64,000 nucleotides of DNA from Odobenus rosmarus divergens (GCF_000321225.1 NW_004450331.1:248001-312000), one strand, 5' to 3'. Positions 1 through 12,906 are shown, counted from the stretch's first letter. Program-made: numbers and translations. Notes: generated by a model from the letters alone, not told the origin.

Positions 1-11
1 CACCTCTTTTT

Positions 12-194
12 TTTTTTTTTAAGATTTTATTTATTTGTCAGAGAGAGCGCACAAGCAGGGGGAAGTGACAGGCAGAAGGAGAAGCAGGCTCCCTACTGAG
101 CAGGGAGCCCAAGGTAGGACTCAATCCCAGGACCCTGAGATCATGAGCTGAGTTGAAGGCAGACGCTTAACCAACTGAGCCACCCAGGTGTCCC
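12..194 (-). mobile_element. SINEC (tRNA-derived carnivore SINE), antisense
   Basis: Reads on the minus strand from the GGGACACCTGGGTGGCTCAG-type head at about 194 to a poly(A) tail seen here as poly(T). The pol III A/B-box body is recognisable. CACCTCT occurs on both sides (1-7 and 196-202), so the element is bounded by a short target-site duplication. Confidence 0.93.
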
Positions 195-199
195 TCACC

Positions 200-2145
200 T
201 CTCTTTTTGTTTAACCCAAGGCAGGAATAAAGGCTGTGGTGACAGCCAAACACAATATTCTTATGCCTCACTTGGAACACAGATGGGCAAGTGTCTGCCT
301 ATTCTTTTATAGAAATACAAAAGAAAAATGTGAGGTTTTAGGAAGAAGAGGGGCTCTTACCAGGCTGTTTAATGGTGTTACACATTCTCTCTTCTTGCCA
401 ACAAACCAGTAATTTCAGAAAAGAGGACTTTAGGTACCCTGCTTGAGATATTCCCAGTCTATTTACTACTTGCACTTCCTCAGAGAAGGGAACATCATTA
501 TACGCTGGTGTCAGGGCCTCAGGCACATGAGGGACTTTTCTCCAAAGGTCTCCCACGAAATAGAGCCAAATAACGACTTTCAGCACCATTGCTCCTTTTC
601 AGTGTCGTGCACATTTTAATTAGACCCACTCAGTGGGTCATTATGGTCTGACTCTCTGAAGACCACTCACTGCTGCCACCTCCAAGCCAGCAGTGCACAA
701 ACTGAGGAGGCAGACTGTGTCTACCCTGTCCCTTCCCTAGCCACTCCCCACCACAGCTACTTAATTCACCTTACCACACTTGGGATTCCAAAGAAATTAA
801 TTTTAGAAGGCGGGCTTGCGGTGGCTCTTCAGGCATTGAGTCTGGCGTGTGGAAGGGGCATGACCAGGCCTTTGTTCACCTCTGGAACCTCCCTGCACAC
901 CTTGCCTACCTGTAATGTGTGGCCCTTTTTCTTGTTTTTAAACAACTTTTTAATTTTTGTAAGGATCTGATTGGTTTTCTTTAATGATTCATGAAATGGA
1001 CAGCATCCCATCTAACAAATGGAAGGGTGCTCCCAACACCTGGCCTTTTTCATACCTCTTCCTGGCGTCGAGCTTGACAAGAAAATGACGAAAAGGGAGA
1101 AGCTCCCACATAGGTTTTAGAAATGAAGTGGGAAGCCCTTAAATCACTGGCCTTCGAAAAATCTCGGGATTTGCCTCTTACTGTTTTAAGGGGATGTTAT
1201 GTGTGTGGAAGTCTGATCAGGTTGCGTTCTGCAAAATCGCAGCCCTGGAGAGAGCTCCCTATTCTATATTCATCCAAAGAGACATGAGTATATTATTCCT
1301 TCCAAAGTCACCTGCAATTGAAGCTCGCTAAATTGACTCCACATCTTCTTATCCTGAGTAGTGACAGAGGAATAGCAAGTATTTTTTACTAAAATGCTCA
1401 TTTTTAACCAACCCCTTCTTTGAAGATTTTTCTATCACTGATGCAGAGGACATGATCTTTCCTTTACAGAAGATGGCAGAACACCAGCAAATCAATGTTT
1501 GAGTCCAGGGGCTACTGTCAGTGCCTAAGACACTTATCTAGCAACTGTGTCCTTTTGCCAGCAATGTCATGCAGAATTGAGGGCAGAATTTATTATAAAT
1601 GTAAGGAAACTAATGTCAGAGGGAAATTTTGTGCTCATGTGTGCACACATGCATGGGTGTGCATGCACACATACATGGGTGTGCAAGTGTGGGGAGTAAG
1701 GCCGATGCAGGCACATGCCTGTCCTCACCCCTTGGTGCTCCATATTAATTGTGGCCAAGAAAATAATAACTGACATCTCACATAATAGAAAAAAAAAAAC
1801 ATATTTTAGCAACAACTTCTACCATTTCCCCTACTGAGCATTCTACATTGAGCTAGATAACAAGTTTCTTTTGATTCATTTGTTCACTCTACTCATCTTC
1901 GTGGGACCCCCACCATCTCCCCACTCTGCTCTGCTCTCCTCTAGCAGAACTGTCCTGCACTGGGTGTGCGGAGATTGACGCCATGATGGATGATAGAAAG
2001 GTAACGAAAGGAAAGGCAAGCAAGGGGAAAATGTGGAATCAGGTAATTGTACCCTTAATCAGGTTGTGTTTACTTAATTCACATGGAAAAAGCACCTCTT
2101 GAGCAAGCATTACATTCCTCAAGGTTACTTTTGTCACATCTCACA
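200..2145. other. No gene recognised; unique sequence with a degenerate TG/CA tract
   Basis: Open frames here are short, lack family signatures and overlap one another on both strands. A degenerate TGTG/CACA stretch at about 1630-1700 makes two opposing low-complexity frames. Nothing else is supportable. Confidence 0.6.
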
Positions 2146-2390
2146 GTGATGATCATTTATTGAATGATCTTGACGCAACAGGCGCCATGCTGAGAGCTGT
2201 ACATGCATCAGTTCATTTAATTCTCACAGAGCTCCTCCGTGGCATTGCTGTTATTATCCCCTTTTTACAGCTGCAAACACTGAGGTTCAGAGAGGTTGAG
2301 TAACTCATCCAGGGTCAAGTGCTAATAGACGATGGGCAGATGCAGGATATGAACTTGACAGTGTGGTCTAGAGCCTGTGCACTAAATTAG
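2146..2390 (-). repeat. MIR (ancient mammalian SINE), antisense
   Basis: In antisense order the segment shows the MIR landmarks: a CATTTATTGA-type end, CATTTAATTCTCACA, TTATTATCCCC, ACTGAGGTTCAGAGAGGTTGAG and the region before the tRNA-like head. Divergence is high, as usual for MIR. Confidence 0.85.
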
Positions 2391-4319
2391 TACTTCTCTG
2401 CACCTTTTATTTTTAGTCTTGGAATTCCAAACTATTTTGTAGGTTTCAATAAGCAATCACAAAGAAGTAATACAGAGCCAACAATGTAAAACCTCTATAA
2501 AGAGGAAGCTCTCAAAATGGGTGAATTTTCTATAATTGTAGAGGCAAAACCTAATGCTCTGAAATATGAACCTTTTTTCTCACCCTTACATGAATTTCCT
2601 TTTACCCATGGAATCACAAAATGGGACCTCCAGAGCTCATGTCACCCCTTGTCCCTCCACACAACCAAGATCTAATCATTCCACAAATACAAATACTACT
2701 CTGTTGTAAATTATCTTCAGAGGTGGAGCTTGCCTAGGAGCTGAAGGTAGTGCATTTTTTTAAATCATGGCTGCTAAATAATACTAAGTTTCTGCCAGAA
2801 TACAATTTGACCAGCCCTGTCCCCCCAGATTTATTCTGAAGTCTACAAATATTCCACATTATCCCCTTGTAAGAACAGGGACATCAAAGGAAGCATCCCT
2901 CACTTAGATGATTTTGCTACCACTTGGTCCATTAAATTCCCCCTGGCACCTGTTGAACTTAAACAAACAACCCAGAGTGGGAGAAAATAACATTCTGGAT
3001 GCTATTTGTTTGATCAGGCTGTGAAAAACTGAATCACTCAGTCAAGCCTGTATGTTTAAGGGGACGGCTCAATTGACGGACAACCCATTTGCTGCGAGCC
3101 TGCATCCATAAGTGGAGCTGACTTACAAAATGACTATTGATCATATAGAGGGTAAATTTTTATCTGGTAGCAGCCTGGAGAAACAATAAAAAAAAAAAAA
3201 AACGATCTGCTTGTAAGTGATACCCAGGTAGGGTTAGGACTGAGAAACAGATGTTTGGAGGCCTGTTTATTAGAGCACTGTTTGACTTTTTCTTATTTTG
3301 AGAGCTTCTGCTTCGACTGTAGAAAACATTTTCACCCATTCACCTATGGAAATACAGACTTAAAGAAGGGGGGGACGAGAAGCTCCATTTAGAAAGTTAG
3401 ATTTTGAATATTTCATCAATGTCCATCTTGTGTGGCCCAGGCTGGCTTGTTGAGAAAACCCTATTTTATTTCAACCTCCTTCTTAGTTAAAATTCTGCTC
3501 TTTGAACCCAACCCCGGGTTGAAATCTTGTTGGCAAAATAATAAAAGCTGGTGTCTGCAGCTAGATGGACCCTTCAAGCCCTCCCAAGGTGAGAAAATGT
3601 TATTTTTCCCTTTTATGTGTTGTGGTTCATTGGATAGTATTTGTCATCTTGTCACATAATAGGAACGACGTTCACAATGTTGAAATACACCCTTAAGCAG
3701 TAGCATCTCTGGAAGTGGGAGCAGACTCAGAGCTGTATTCCTCATCAGCCCCTGCAGCACTCACAGGCTTATGTGTCCCCCCCCAAGAAGAGCCTCCTTA
3801 AAGTGCACCATTTCTTTCAGATTTGTGTCAAGGGTCAGGTCACACCAGAACGATCTTCCCATTGGAATGGGAAAGGGATAATTGGATTGCATTTGGATGC
3901 CTTTTGCCATATTTTGCATTGACACTTGAAAAGCCATGAAAAATTTGCTGATTTTATTTTATTCTTTAGGACACACACCATTCTGATGGGGGAAATGAAT
4001 AGGTTTTTTATTTATTATGAGGTTAGCTATAGTGAAATCATTGTGATCATGTATAGTCAAGGATTTCCTGAAGGTGTAAATTGAGAGCCCTGTGGAGGGA
4101 AATAGTTTTAGGCTCCCTTCTTGGGGAAACTACCCCTTTGCTGTTAATTCTATAGAGACTCAGAGAAGCTGCCAGTAGGGGAGCCTTACATTCTGTCCAT
4201 GAGCCTAACCCTATTGCCACAGCTCCCTTGGGCTGCAGTGTCCTTTAAGATTTCTTTTTACCTTCAAGCACAGTGAAGTGCTTCAAACACAATGAGACTT
4301 ATTTTATCTTTGTCCACTA
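2391..4319. other. No gene or clear repeat recognised
   Basis: AT-rich sequence with a poly(A) run at about 3188-3202. There is no coding signature. Small unrecognised repeat remnants cannot be excluded. Confidence 0.5.
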
Positions 4320-4327
4320 TTATCTCT

Positions 4328-4412
4328 TCCCCCCTCCCTGCCCCTCCCTCTCCTTCCCTCCCTCCCTTCCCCCCTCCCTTCCCCTCTCTCTCAATCACTC
4401 TCCCTCTCTCAC
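4328..4412. repeat. Polypyrimidine tract, (CCCT)n/(CT)n-like
   Basis: About 85 bases of almost pure C and T with repeated CCCT and CTCT units. It encodes a Pro/Ser-rich shadow frame that should not be taken for a protein. Confidence 0.9.
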
Positions 4413-5803
4413 CTGTGGGGAGAGTACACCGGATGATACTCCCATAGACTTCTTCCAGGAAGGGATTATCCTGGTCTCAAATCTCCAGGAGAGACTGTTC
4501 TGCCTATTGACAAATAGACTTCTATAAGCAGTTTGGAAAAAACTTTTTCACAAATGATCTTGGAATCTGTCTGAAGAAAATACTCCCAAGAACACAGAAC
4601 AGGAAAGTGTATAAATACTTAGAGGCTAATGATCTCACCAGTGGGTTTTTGTGATATTTCTGGTGTTTCAGATAGGAGAACCCAAAGTTAAAGAGGAAAA
4701 AGGAACCCTCCAAAGCTCTTCAAAGATTTAGGGAGGCCATTTCAGCTGTTGTCTAATATGTTCGGGGAGAATGTCCTGTTGAAAAAATAAGAGTTTTCAA
4801 ACATAGAAAAGATAGGGTCTCATTATCATGATCAAGGTGTATCCCTATGGACATCTGGCTCTCCTGTCTCATTGTTTCTCCAAATGCCTCTCGATTAGTT
4901 TAAAGCCAACTAAAGTAGACAACTAAAAATACCAAAGTGTTTTTATAATACTCTCTATTTTATTAATTTAGTTGCTTTGTATTTATTTAGGCAACAGTTT
5001 TTTTAAAGGACACATGAGGAAGTAACCTTGCTCAAAGCAGTGCAACCTGAATACTCTATTGAACTGGCCTTATGGCTACACTGGAGTATTTGAGTACACC
5101 TACCTGCCTTAGAGATTTCTGTGCTAAAATTGTTGTAGCTAAGGTCTCGAAGTAGAACTTTGAGGCTTCCAGTCCCATTTTTCTGTGCATTAAAGTAGTT
5201 GTAAATTATTTTCAAAGAAGAGGCTTCATTCTGCTCATAAAGATAGAATAGTTTAAAGTGCCTTTTTTTGTGGTTGTGTGTTTTTTGCTAGACTCCAGTA
5301 ACTTCATAAGTATCAACCATACTTGTGGTTAAAACTTCTAACGGTATAATTCTAAATTTAATTGTGAACAGAGAACAATCACACTCCATATAATTGCCAG
5401 AGCACAACCGCCATACTTAAATTGCCTTTGGGGTAGATGTTAGCCCATGTCAGTAGGCTTATGACACTGGTCATGTACCACCCTTCCAAATATTGTTGAG
5501 GACTTTGGTCATTATGATACACAGTCCCATGTATTGGGGACCTTCAGGATAATTTCTTCCTCATTCTTAGTGCCTGGAGGAACTGAACTTCTAACATTCG
5601 TTCATTTCTGTTTTATGGATAATGTGGCTGGTGTATTGCCATTTGTTCCTTACAAGGATGGTCCAAATGGGTGTCTACTAATACCAAGAAGAGCATGGGC
5701 CTTTGGAGTAGGCATTTTATATGGCTTTACCCTTAGATCTGTTTAAGGTCTTTGTCCTTATTTTTCCTTTTCCTGCCTCTACTTGATTTTCTCTTCATTT
5801 TAG

Positions 5804-6054
5804 TAATCTGGCAAATCATTTTTGTGGAAAAGAAGCTGAATCAATATTGCCACTTAAGGGAAAGAGGATATTCCCCCAAAGACTCAGAAGAAGAACTTGA
5901 TATATCACACAATAAGCCGGTAAAAATGAAAGAAGATTTCTGCTCGATCCCTCAAAAGAATTCAAAAAGAAAAAAATCTCTGGAAAAAAAAGCAGGCATT
6001 CTTAGGGAAAATCAAGCTGTGATAAAGTCAGAGCTACAAATACAGCTAAAATAA
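5804..6054 (+). other. Exon-like open segment, gene unknown
   Basis: A long polypyrimidine run ends in TTTTAG at 5798-5803, a strong-looking splice acceptor. An open frame then continues for 83 codons to TAA at 6052-6054. The predicted peptide is hydrophilic and rich in Lys and Glu, with one short WQIIF hydrophobic patch at its start. I do not recognise it as any known protein. AT-rich DNA can produce such frames by chance, so this may be a decayed exon, a lncRNA exon or nothing. Confidence 0.2.
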
Positions 6055-6094
6055 GAAAGCAGTGCAAGTAAAAAATGTGATGGAAAACTATAAA

Positions 6095-6640
6095 AAAGAT
6101 TTTTAGCTTTTACTTAAATTCCAGTTAGTTAACATACAGTGTAGTTAGTTTCAGGTGTACAATATAGTGATTCAACAACTCCATACAACACCTGATGCTC
6201 ATCACAACAAGTGCCCTCCTTAATCCCCATCACCTATTTCACCCATCCCCCATCCCCACCTCCCCTCTGGTGACCATCAGTTTGTTCTCTATAGCTAAGA
6301 GTCTGTTTCTTGGTTTACCTCTCTTTTTTTTTTCCTCCTATGATCGTTTGTTTTGTTTCTTAAATTCCACATGTAAATGAGATCATATGGTATTTGTCTT
6401 TCTCTGGCTGACTTTCACTTAGCATAATATTCTCTAGCTCCGCCCACATTGTTGCAAATGGCAAGATCTCATTCTTTTTTATGGCTGAGTAATATTCTGT
6501 TGTATATCTATGTATTACATCTTCTTTATCCATTCATCAGTCAAAGGACATTTGGGCTTCTTTCATAATTTGGCTATTGTTGATAATGTTTCTATAAACA
6601 TCAGGGTGCATGTATCCCTTCGAATTAGTATGTAAAGTGT
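6095..6640 (-). mobile_element. L1 3' end, 5'-truncated, antisense
   Basis: The segment is the reverse complement of a carnivore L1 3' UTR. Landmarks are CCAGTTAGTTAACATACAGT, GTGATTCAACA, the CTCATCACAACAAGTGC block, and the complements of GCCATAAAAAAGAATGA and of GGAATTTAAGAAACAAAACA. The 5' end is cut off near 6640. Only noncoding 3' sequence is present. Confidence 0.85.
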
Positions 6641-6665
6641 AAATTTGCTTTGATGTTGTTTATAG

Positions 6666-6754
6666 ACAGCATAAAAAAATTGCAAATCCATATTCATACT
6701 GTGGAGGACACACCTGAGTTATTCCCCCAGAAGCAGAGTAAAAAATGCAAAGAG
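6666..6754 (+). other. Second exon-like segment with acceptor and donor motifs
   Basis: TTGTTTATAG ends at 6665, and AAAGAG|GTAAGA gives a good donor with its GT at 6755-6756. The 89-base interval is open in a frame coding for a Lys/Glu-rich stretch. It lies just beyond the antisense L1 at 6095-6640, which separates it from the segment at 5804-6054. The splice phases of the two segments do not obviously match. Gene identity is unknown. Confidence 0.18.
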
Positions 6755-6759
6755 GTAAG

Positions 6760-7915
6760 AGAGATGAGAAAAAATGTGAAAGACCGGGATTTCAGGTCAG
6801 ACATAAATAATAATTTTCCAAATGCAAAAACCAGAGTGATACGTGTGAAGCAATAGTCAAAGATGTAGTAGAAGAAATTTTCTTGAGCCGAAATAAAAAT
6901 CACAACTCAAAGGGACTTATCAGAATCTAGGCAAAATTATAAAAAGGACCTACATCTAAATAAAGACTAATAATTTTTAAAAAGAAGGATAGTTTTCAGA
7001 AAGATGCAACAGTAAGGGCACTCAACTTTCTCTTTTTCAAATTATTGAAAGGAAAACATAAAACTAATACACTAATATCTATAGAATTTTAAGCCATAAG
7101 AGGTTGAAACGTAAGAATTTTATATAAAATCTGATGGCATGTCTGTGCAGACTCTTAGGCAAGGGCTAAGGACATAGCACTCTGTCCTTCCCAAGAATAA
7201 TACTTGAAGGTGAATCCAGCTGACATAAATAAATGAATAAACAAACAAGAATGCAGCATCAAGTGTAAAAGACTGGCAGGACTCATTGAAATCAATGTAA
7301 AATTTAGAAAATTAAGCTATTATAATCATAGAATTCAATAAGAAGCCTAGAACTCTTACAGAAATAGGAGATTTGAGTGATTAAGAATGATGTATAAAGG
7401 TGAGCTGGGTTTATAACCTTAAATGAAGTAAAAACTTGGAATTGGCGTTCTGATAGGGCTAAAAAAAAAACTAAGAGAACACTAAGGTCTTGGCCATATG
7501 TTATGTGAGGACGTAGAATCAAAATTTATTTTTTGTGACCTCAAGAATTAAAGAAATACGGGCTTCGAGGTAAGTTGAATATAGATCACTATAGAATTAA
7601 TTCAAGATTTCTCCCTTCCCAGTAACTGCAAAAAATACCAGGAGGGGAATAACTGTGTACATAGAAGAAGATAGAAAACAAAATTAGCAGTGTCATCAGG
7701 AAGCTTAAAATAAGAAAAATAAACGTGGCCACTTGGACAATACATGCCAGTAATCTACCACCTCCCCATATCCCTCGACCCTCAGCCCTACGGAAAGATC
7801 ATTTTATTGAAGAAACTGAGAAGACCATGTGGTCCTTCCAGGCAACCTAGTATAGAAAGAGGTCTTCTGTTTGTTTTGTTTTATTCTTAGGTACCTAAAT
7901 TCATAATTTTGACTA
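6760..7915. other. No gene recognised
   Basis: AT-rich sequence with short frames only. No repeat family was identified with confidence. Confidence 0.5.
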
Positions 7916-7916
7916 T

Positions 7917-8125
7917 AAATACTGTGGTAGATGGAAGATGGCCTCAAAGTCTTTGTCACTCCTGCCCCACAAAGAGGTGGCGTTAAGTTCCCTGACCTTT
8001 ATCTTGGGCTCACCTTGTGACTTGCTTTGACCAATGAACAGCAGCAGCAGGTCTGTCCTGGGCCTCAGACCACTTGAGTTTGTGCCCTCTTGGCACGCAG
8101 CCACCACTGTAAGGAAGCCCAAGTT
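7917..8125 (+). repeat. MLT1/MaLR-type LTR fragment (5' part)
   Basis: Starts with TGTGGTAGATGGAAGATGGC, like the 5' end of MLT1-class LTRs, and continues with the CTTGTGACTTGCTTTGACCAA block typical of one branch of that family. The 3' part is missing. Assignment rests on remembered consensus. Confidence 0.55.
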
Positions 8126-8722
8126 ACCCTGCTTAACACAGAGGCTGCAGTCAATTTTACCAGGATATATTTTACCACAATAAAAAAGTACACTGAAAGC
8201 ACAAATGTATGTTCCAAAAAATCACTTCATGTCATTTTACCCTACCCTATCACAGTTACTTTAGGTATTAATAAGGAATTTTCCTGCTTACAGTTGACTC
8301 AGGTTTTTTTATTTGAAAAATCCAGATATTTTGGAGGGTTGCCAAATGAAAAGCATTTTCTAGTGATAGCACCCTCAGACTTCAGACCAATGACATTTCT
8401 GTGAACTGTGCCAGTCAGAGGCCCCCTCTGGAGGTGGTAGCCAATTCCACACAAGCAATATTTTCTACCAAGGAAATATTCTTCTTTTCTAAAGTTCCAG
8501 TTAATGAGCAAAGCAACCTGATTGTTATCATAGTCTTGATTTATTATGTTAGCTGTCCCCTCCTAACCCAAATTATATAGAGTTGGCATCTAGAGTTGTA
8601 GTTTCCATTTCTGAAGTAAATAGATTTCCAGGGGACCACATGTGGGATTCTTGCTGCCTATCTCTCCTAGTCCAAACTTATTCAAACATCTTGTTTGCTG
8701 GAAATCTTCTGGGTGGACCCTG

Positions 8723-8871
8723 CTTCTGTCTCATTCCCACTTTTTCCCTCCTGCCTTTCGCCATACGTTCCAAACTGCTTGAAGCTGTCCTCCACTCCCG
8801 CCCTCACCTTGGCATTTCTTATCTCCATATCCCTCTAGAGCTGTATTCTCTGCCTGCAATTATGTTGGTGC

Positions 8872-8914
<43 letters not shown>

Positions 8915-9262
8915 CTACACCTGGCAACCTCCACATATCATTGAAACTCTCTTCAAATATCACAGCCTCCTGATAAGTGTTTTGGATCCTCTCCACCCCA
9001 CCTCTCCAAGACACACAAATCCATGCACACTTGAAGAAGATTTAAATGACTTTCCTCTGGGCTCCTAAGGGTTTTTCTCTCTTATCACACTTACTACGTG
9101 GCATTACATTTATCTCTTTCTGTGTTCATTTCTGCCCCCAACTTCCTTCTCACTCACCTCTAAGTTCTTGGAGGACAGACACTGTGCCTTTTTACTTTTT
9201 GATCTCCCAGCACCTGGCAATGACGCCAGTGGTTGGTGACTGATGGACCAAATAAAAGAGAT
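8723..9262 (+). repeat. L2 LINE 3' portion, interrupted by (AC)n
   Basis: Shows the sense-strand L2 3' order: a pyrimidine-rich coding remnant, the CTTCAAATATCACAGCCTCC block, TATCACACTTACTACGTG, then a CTTGGAGGACAGACACTGTG block and CAGCACCTGGCA near the end. No intact frame remains. Confidence 0.7.
8874..8912. repeat. (AC)n microsatellite
   Basis: An almost uninterrupted run of about 18-19 CA dinucleotides inside the L2 remnant. Likely to vary in length between individuals. Confidence 0.97.
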
Positions 9263-10166
9263 GAATTCCTGAGTGAGGGAGGGAGGGAGTAGCATGGACC
9301 CCATGATGTTAGCGTGTGCAGACAGTAATGCAGAAAATGGCATGGTCCCTACCTTTAGTTCATTAATAACTGACTTGTCAATCATTCAGTAGAGTAGAAA
9401 GCCTTACATTTCTTACTGTTCCCACCACCCATAACTACATAAAAAGCCTTGAAATGGTCAGCCACAGTTGTAGGACGTATATCTATCGATATGACATTCC
9501 TGTTTTACTTCAGAATCTACTTTAACTCCAAAATGAGTTAGTTTCGGTAAACACTTTCCAGCTAAATGTTGTTCTATAACAAAGTTTATCAGATACATCC
9601 TTCAGAGATATAAAGAGTTAACTATGTACTTTTCTTAATAAGATTGAAGAGGCAGTGCATCATTTTTTCGAAGTATGGCATGCTCTGTGACACCATGTAA
9701 TTTGGGGGGTATCTATACTTTGCTTGGAAAAGAAAAAACAATACCTAGTTTCTTTTTAAGACTATTTTTGCTGCCAGGAAAAAAAATCATTTGCTCTGTC
9801 ACAATTATGGCCGTAAATCTTACAGTGAGGACGTTTAATGATGGCTACAAAGCTTCCTTTATTTTACCTTACACAGAGAAACTTCAAACTTACTAAGCAT
9901 GTCAAGAAAAGCAGACTGGGTCCGTTTGAGTTCTTCAAATGTGTGTTTGAGAAATGTGTTGTTAAAAACAAATACTTCTCTGGCCCTGATTTTGCCTGGC
10001 CTAGGGTAAGACTTCTGCATTCTATATATAATCAATTAATTACAGTAAATGACCTAATGATAAGTAAATTATTTGGACTTTCAGTTCTTGGTTTACTGAA
10101 GTCATTGAAATAAGTTGCTTTAACCCACTTTCAGGCTTCTTTGTGACTTGAGGTTCCATGAGCTTT
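9263..10166. other. No gene recognised
   Basis: Contains a short GGGA repeat at about 9277-9288 and otherwise unassigned AT-rich sequence. Confidence 0.5.
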
Positions 10167-10430
10167 TAAAATTTTTAATTCATTTTGATGGAGCACCTGG
10201 GTGGTTCATTCAGTTCAGCGACAGACTCTTGGTTTTGGCTCAGGCCATGATCTCAGAGTCACGAGAACAAACCCTGTTTGGGGCTCCTCCACACTCAGCG
10301 GGCATCTGCCTGAGATTCTCTCTTTCCCTCTTCCTCTGCTCCTCTCCCTGCTCACAATCTCTCTCTCTTTCTCTCTCTATAAATAAATAAATAAAATCTT
10401 TTAAAAATAAAATTTTTAATTCACTTTGAA
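10167..10430 (+). mobile_element. SINEC with 22-bp target-site duplication
   Basis: The element runs from the GGAGCACCTGGGTGG head (about 10189) through the CT-rich region to the AAATAAATAAAATCTT tail. It is flanked by a near-identical duplication (TAAAATTTTTAATTCA then T/C TTTGA) at 10167-10188 and 10408-10430. The body is more diverged than in the youngest copies. Confidence 0.93.
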
Positions 10431-10436
10431 TAGGAA

Positions 10437-10930
10437 ATAGATGCTTCGAGTATTAAATTCAAAAGACCCCAAAGAGAATGTGGTACAAGTTCCCTCCCAC
10501 CTCAGGCTCCCTGCCTTCCCTAACACCTTCCCTGATCTAACCACATGTACCAGCTGCTTCTGTATCATTTCAGAGGTATTATAGGTAAAGTAAATATAAA
10601 CATGCAGGTTTTTTATTTAATATCTCTTTGAGATCACTCCATATCAATACATATTGAGTTTGTTTTAAAAGCTGCATAGTATTCCATCAGATGGATAAAA
10701 CAATTTATAACTCAGTAGCATAGTGATAAATATTACAAATGACATTTCAATGAATATCATTGGAATGGGTATCTTTGCACACATGTGAAATTGTATATGT
10801 AGCTTAGATACATAAAGAAGAATTGCTAGGTCAAAGGTTATATCCACTTTTCTCTTAATGCATACTATAAACCACTTTCCATAGACATTATACCAATTTA
10901 TCCTACCACCAAAATAAGTGTGCTGGAACC
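10437..10930 (-). repeat. Ancient L1 (L1ME/L1MC type) 3' end, antisense
   Basis: Carries the order typical of antisense old L1 3' UTRs: GAGATCACTCCATATCA, GCTGCATAGTATTCCATC, TTTCAATGAATATC, GAATTGCTAGGTCAAAGG, and the ACCAATTTATCCTACCACCA end. Heavily diverged. Confidence 0.75.
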
Positions 10931-11994
10931 GTCATATTTCTCATCACGGAGTGTATCACCAAAATTGAGCTTGGTGAAAGTTACAGGTTAAAATAAGATC
11001 CCAGATAGTATAAAATATGGGTGAATCCTTATGTTTTTTCAAGACAGCCATTTGGAAATCTTCTTTAAATGTGAAAATTATCTTATTTGAGCTCAGTCTG
11101 ATGCCTGAGATCATCTGAAATGGTTCAATACCCATGGAAAAAGCAGTTTTCAAATTTTATATGTGGGGAATTCATTCATGAGGGATCTGAAGTATAAGCC
11201 AAAAAGAGAAAAGGGGAATTTGAAGCCTTTCTCCCTTTCCTTTTTTTCCAGCCAAATCCTCTCTCCCCTGAGTTAGCTTTGCTTAGTGCTCCCTGACCTT
11301 TTCCACATTTAATAAAGGGACATTCAGTCTGCATCCTCTTTTTTCCTGAGTGTGGTTACTCCAAGTATAGTGACTGGATAAAACCGAATGTCTGGAAATT
11401 CAACTAAGAGATAGGACATTTATGTTTGTCTTTTAACCAGGTTACCAGATCATCCTCTCTGCTAATTCTCCTTTGGACTTGAGTTTTTATTTATTCCCTT
11501 CTTTGCCTTCTGAGGAAAGAGACCTATTCTCTGAATCTGTGGAGCTGACTTCAATGCTCACTTTTCTGAAGTAGAACACAAATTAATGTAATCTTCTATT
11601 ATATGCTAGTCACTGTCATTGTGGTTAAGTACCACGCAGCACAGATGCAGCATTTTTTAAAGACACACGCAAACACACACACAAACACACAGGCACCATG
11701 ATTTCTCTTTGATGAATGTGGCAAGCTGTTCATTTTTTCACAGCTGTAAAGAAGGCAGTCAATTGTAATAAGTAAAATGAGAGTACCCATTTCCTCTTCT
11801 TGATTGAAAAGAGAGAGCAGAATTAAGTCAAAGCTAAAACTTGGCTAGGATTCTTATTCCTGGCCATATATTTCTATGTGAGCAACATTTAAAAAATTGT
11901 ATTTGGCCATTCTAAAAATTAAAAGACAAAATTGGACACAATGGGGGATCTAATTGAGATAGTATTGCAAATCGATACTTAAATATTAAGTTGG
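10931..11994. other. No gene recognised; small CA-rich tract
   Basis: A degenerate (CA)n tract lies at about 11661-11695. Other frames are short and unsupported. Confidence 0.5.
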
Positions 11995-11995
11995 C

Positions 11996-12192
11996 GGGGC
12001 ACCTGGGTGGCTCAGTAAGTTAAGCGTCTGCCTTCAGCTCAGGTCATGATCCCAGGGGCCTGGGATCGAGCCTGACATCAGGCTCCCTGCTCAGCAAAGA
12101 GTCTGCTTCTCCCTTTCTCTCTCCCTCTGCCTCTCCCCCTGCTCATGCTTTTGCACTCTCTCTCTCAAATAAATAAAATCTTTAAAAAAGTT
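11996..12192 (+). mobile_element. SINEC, sense
   Basis: Head GGGGCACCTGGGTGGCTCAG, body with CTCAGGTCATGATCCCAG, CT-rich 3' region, AAATAAATAAAATCTTT tail. No convincing target-site duplication was found. Confidence 0.95.
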
Positions 12193-12906
12193 AAAAATCT
12201 TTAACCTGGCCATAACAAAGTCAATATGAAGATTTATGCTAAAACCAAAATACAAAAGTAAAAAGTAAAAAAAAAAAGTCAACAGAAGTTTCAGTACGTT
12301 TTCAGCCCAAGTGTCCCTTGATAGAAGCAAAGTCAGTAGCAAAATCTTCATTACAGTTGCTAAAGGAGTCAGTTCATTACACATAACCTAAATGATCAGT
12401 TGTGAGTGCTGGTAGTTTCAGTTTTGCTTTCGATTAAAAAATACATGTGTGCTAGGTGGTAAGCATATGCTGATGAAGTATACTATTCCACTTAGCTCTA
12501 TTAGGTATATTTGTGTTCTATACATAAGAAAACGGACAAGGACTTTTGGTGGAACTGTTAGGTCAAAGGTGAAAGCAAAAGGCAGACTTCAGTTATAAAA
12601 CAAGCAAAACTTCCAATATAGACATAGCAAGAAAAACAATACAAAGCTTCCAAAGCACTAACCCAAAATGTGTTGGCAAGACTTGTGTGAGGAAAGTAGG
12701 GATGCTGGAAAAATGGAAGAAACTAACCTGCCAAGAAGGACAATGGGCAAAGGGACATGTTGATGATGTGGGTTGAAATGTTAGGGCCATAAATAGAGGG
12801 TGTTCTAAGAAGAAAAGGACATTTTAAAAATAATACTAACAGCTCATCAAGAAGAGCCTATACTTTGAAACTCTTTTTAGCTAGGGAATGACCTCTCAGT
12901 TCTAAA
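12193..12906. other. No gene recognised
   Basis: Unassigned AT-rich sequence, with the poly(A) part of the preceding SINE at its start. Confidence 0.5.

Noticed and set aside
5752..5803. Hydrophobic SLFFLFLPLLDF stretch as a signal peptide or membrane segment
   Set aside because: It is the translation of a polypyrimidine tract leading to an AG acceptor and starts at TTG, not ATG.
8874..8912. CRISPR-like or other regularly spaced array among the tandem repeats
   Set aside because: These are simple microsatellites. There are no spacers, and the sequence is a vertebrate nuclear genome.
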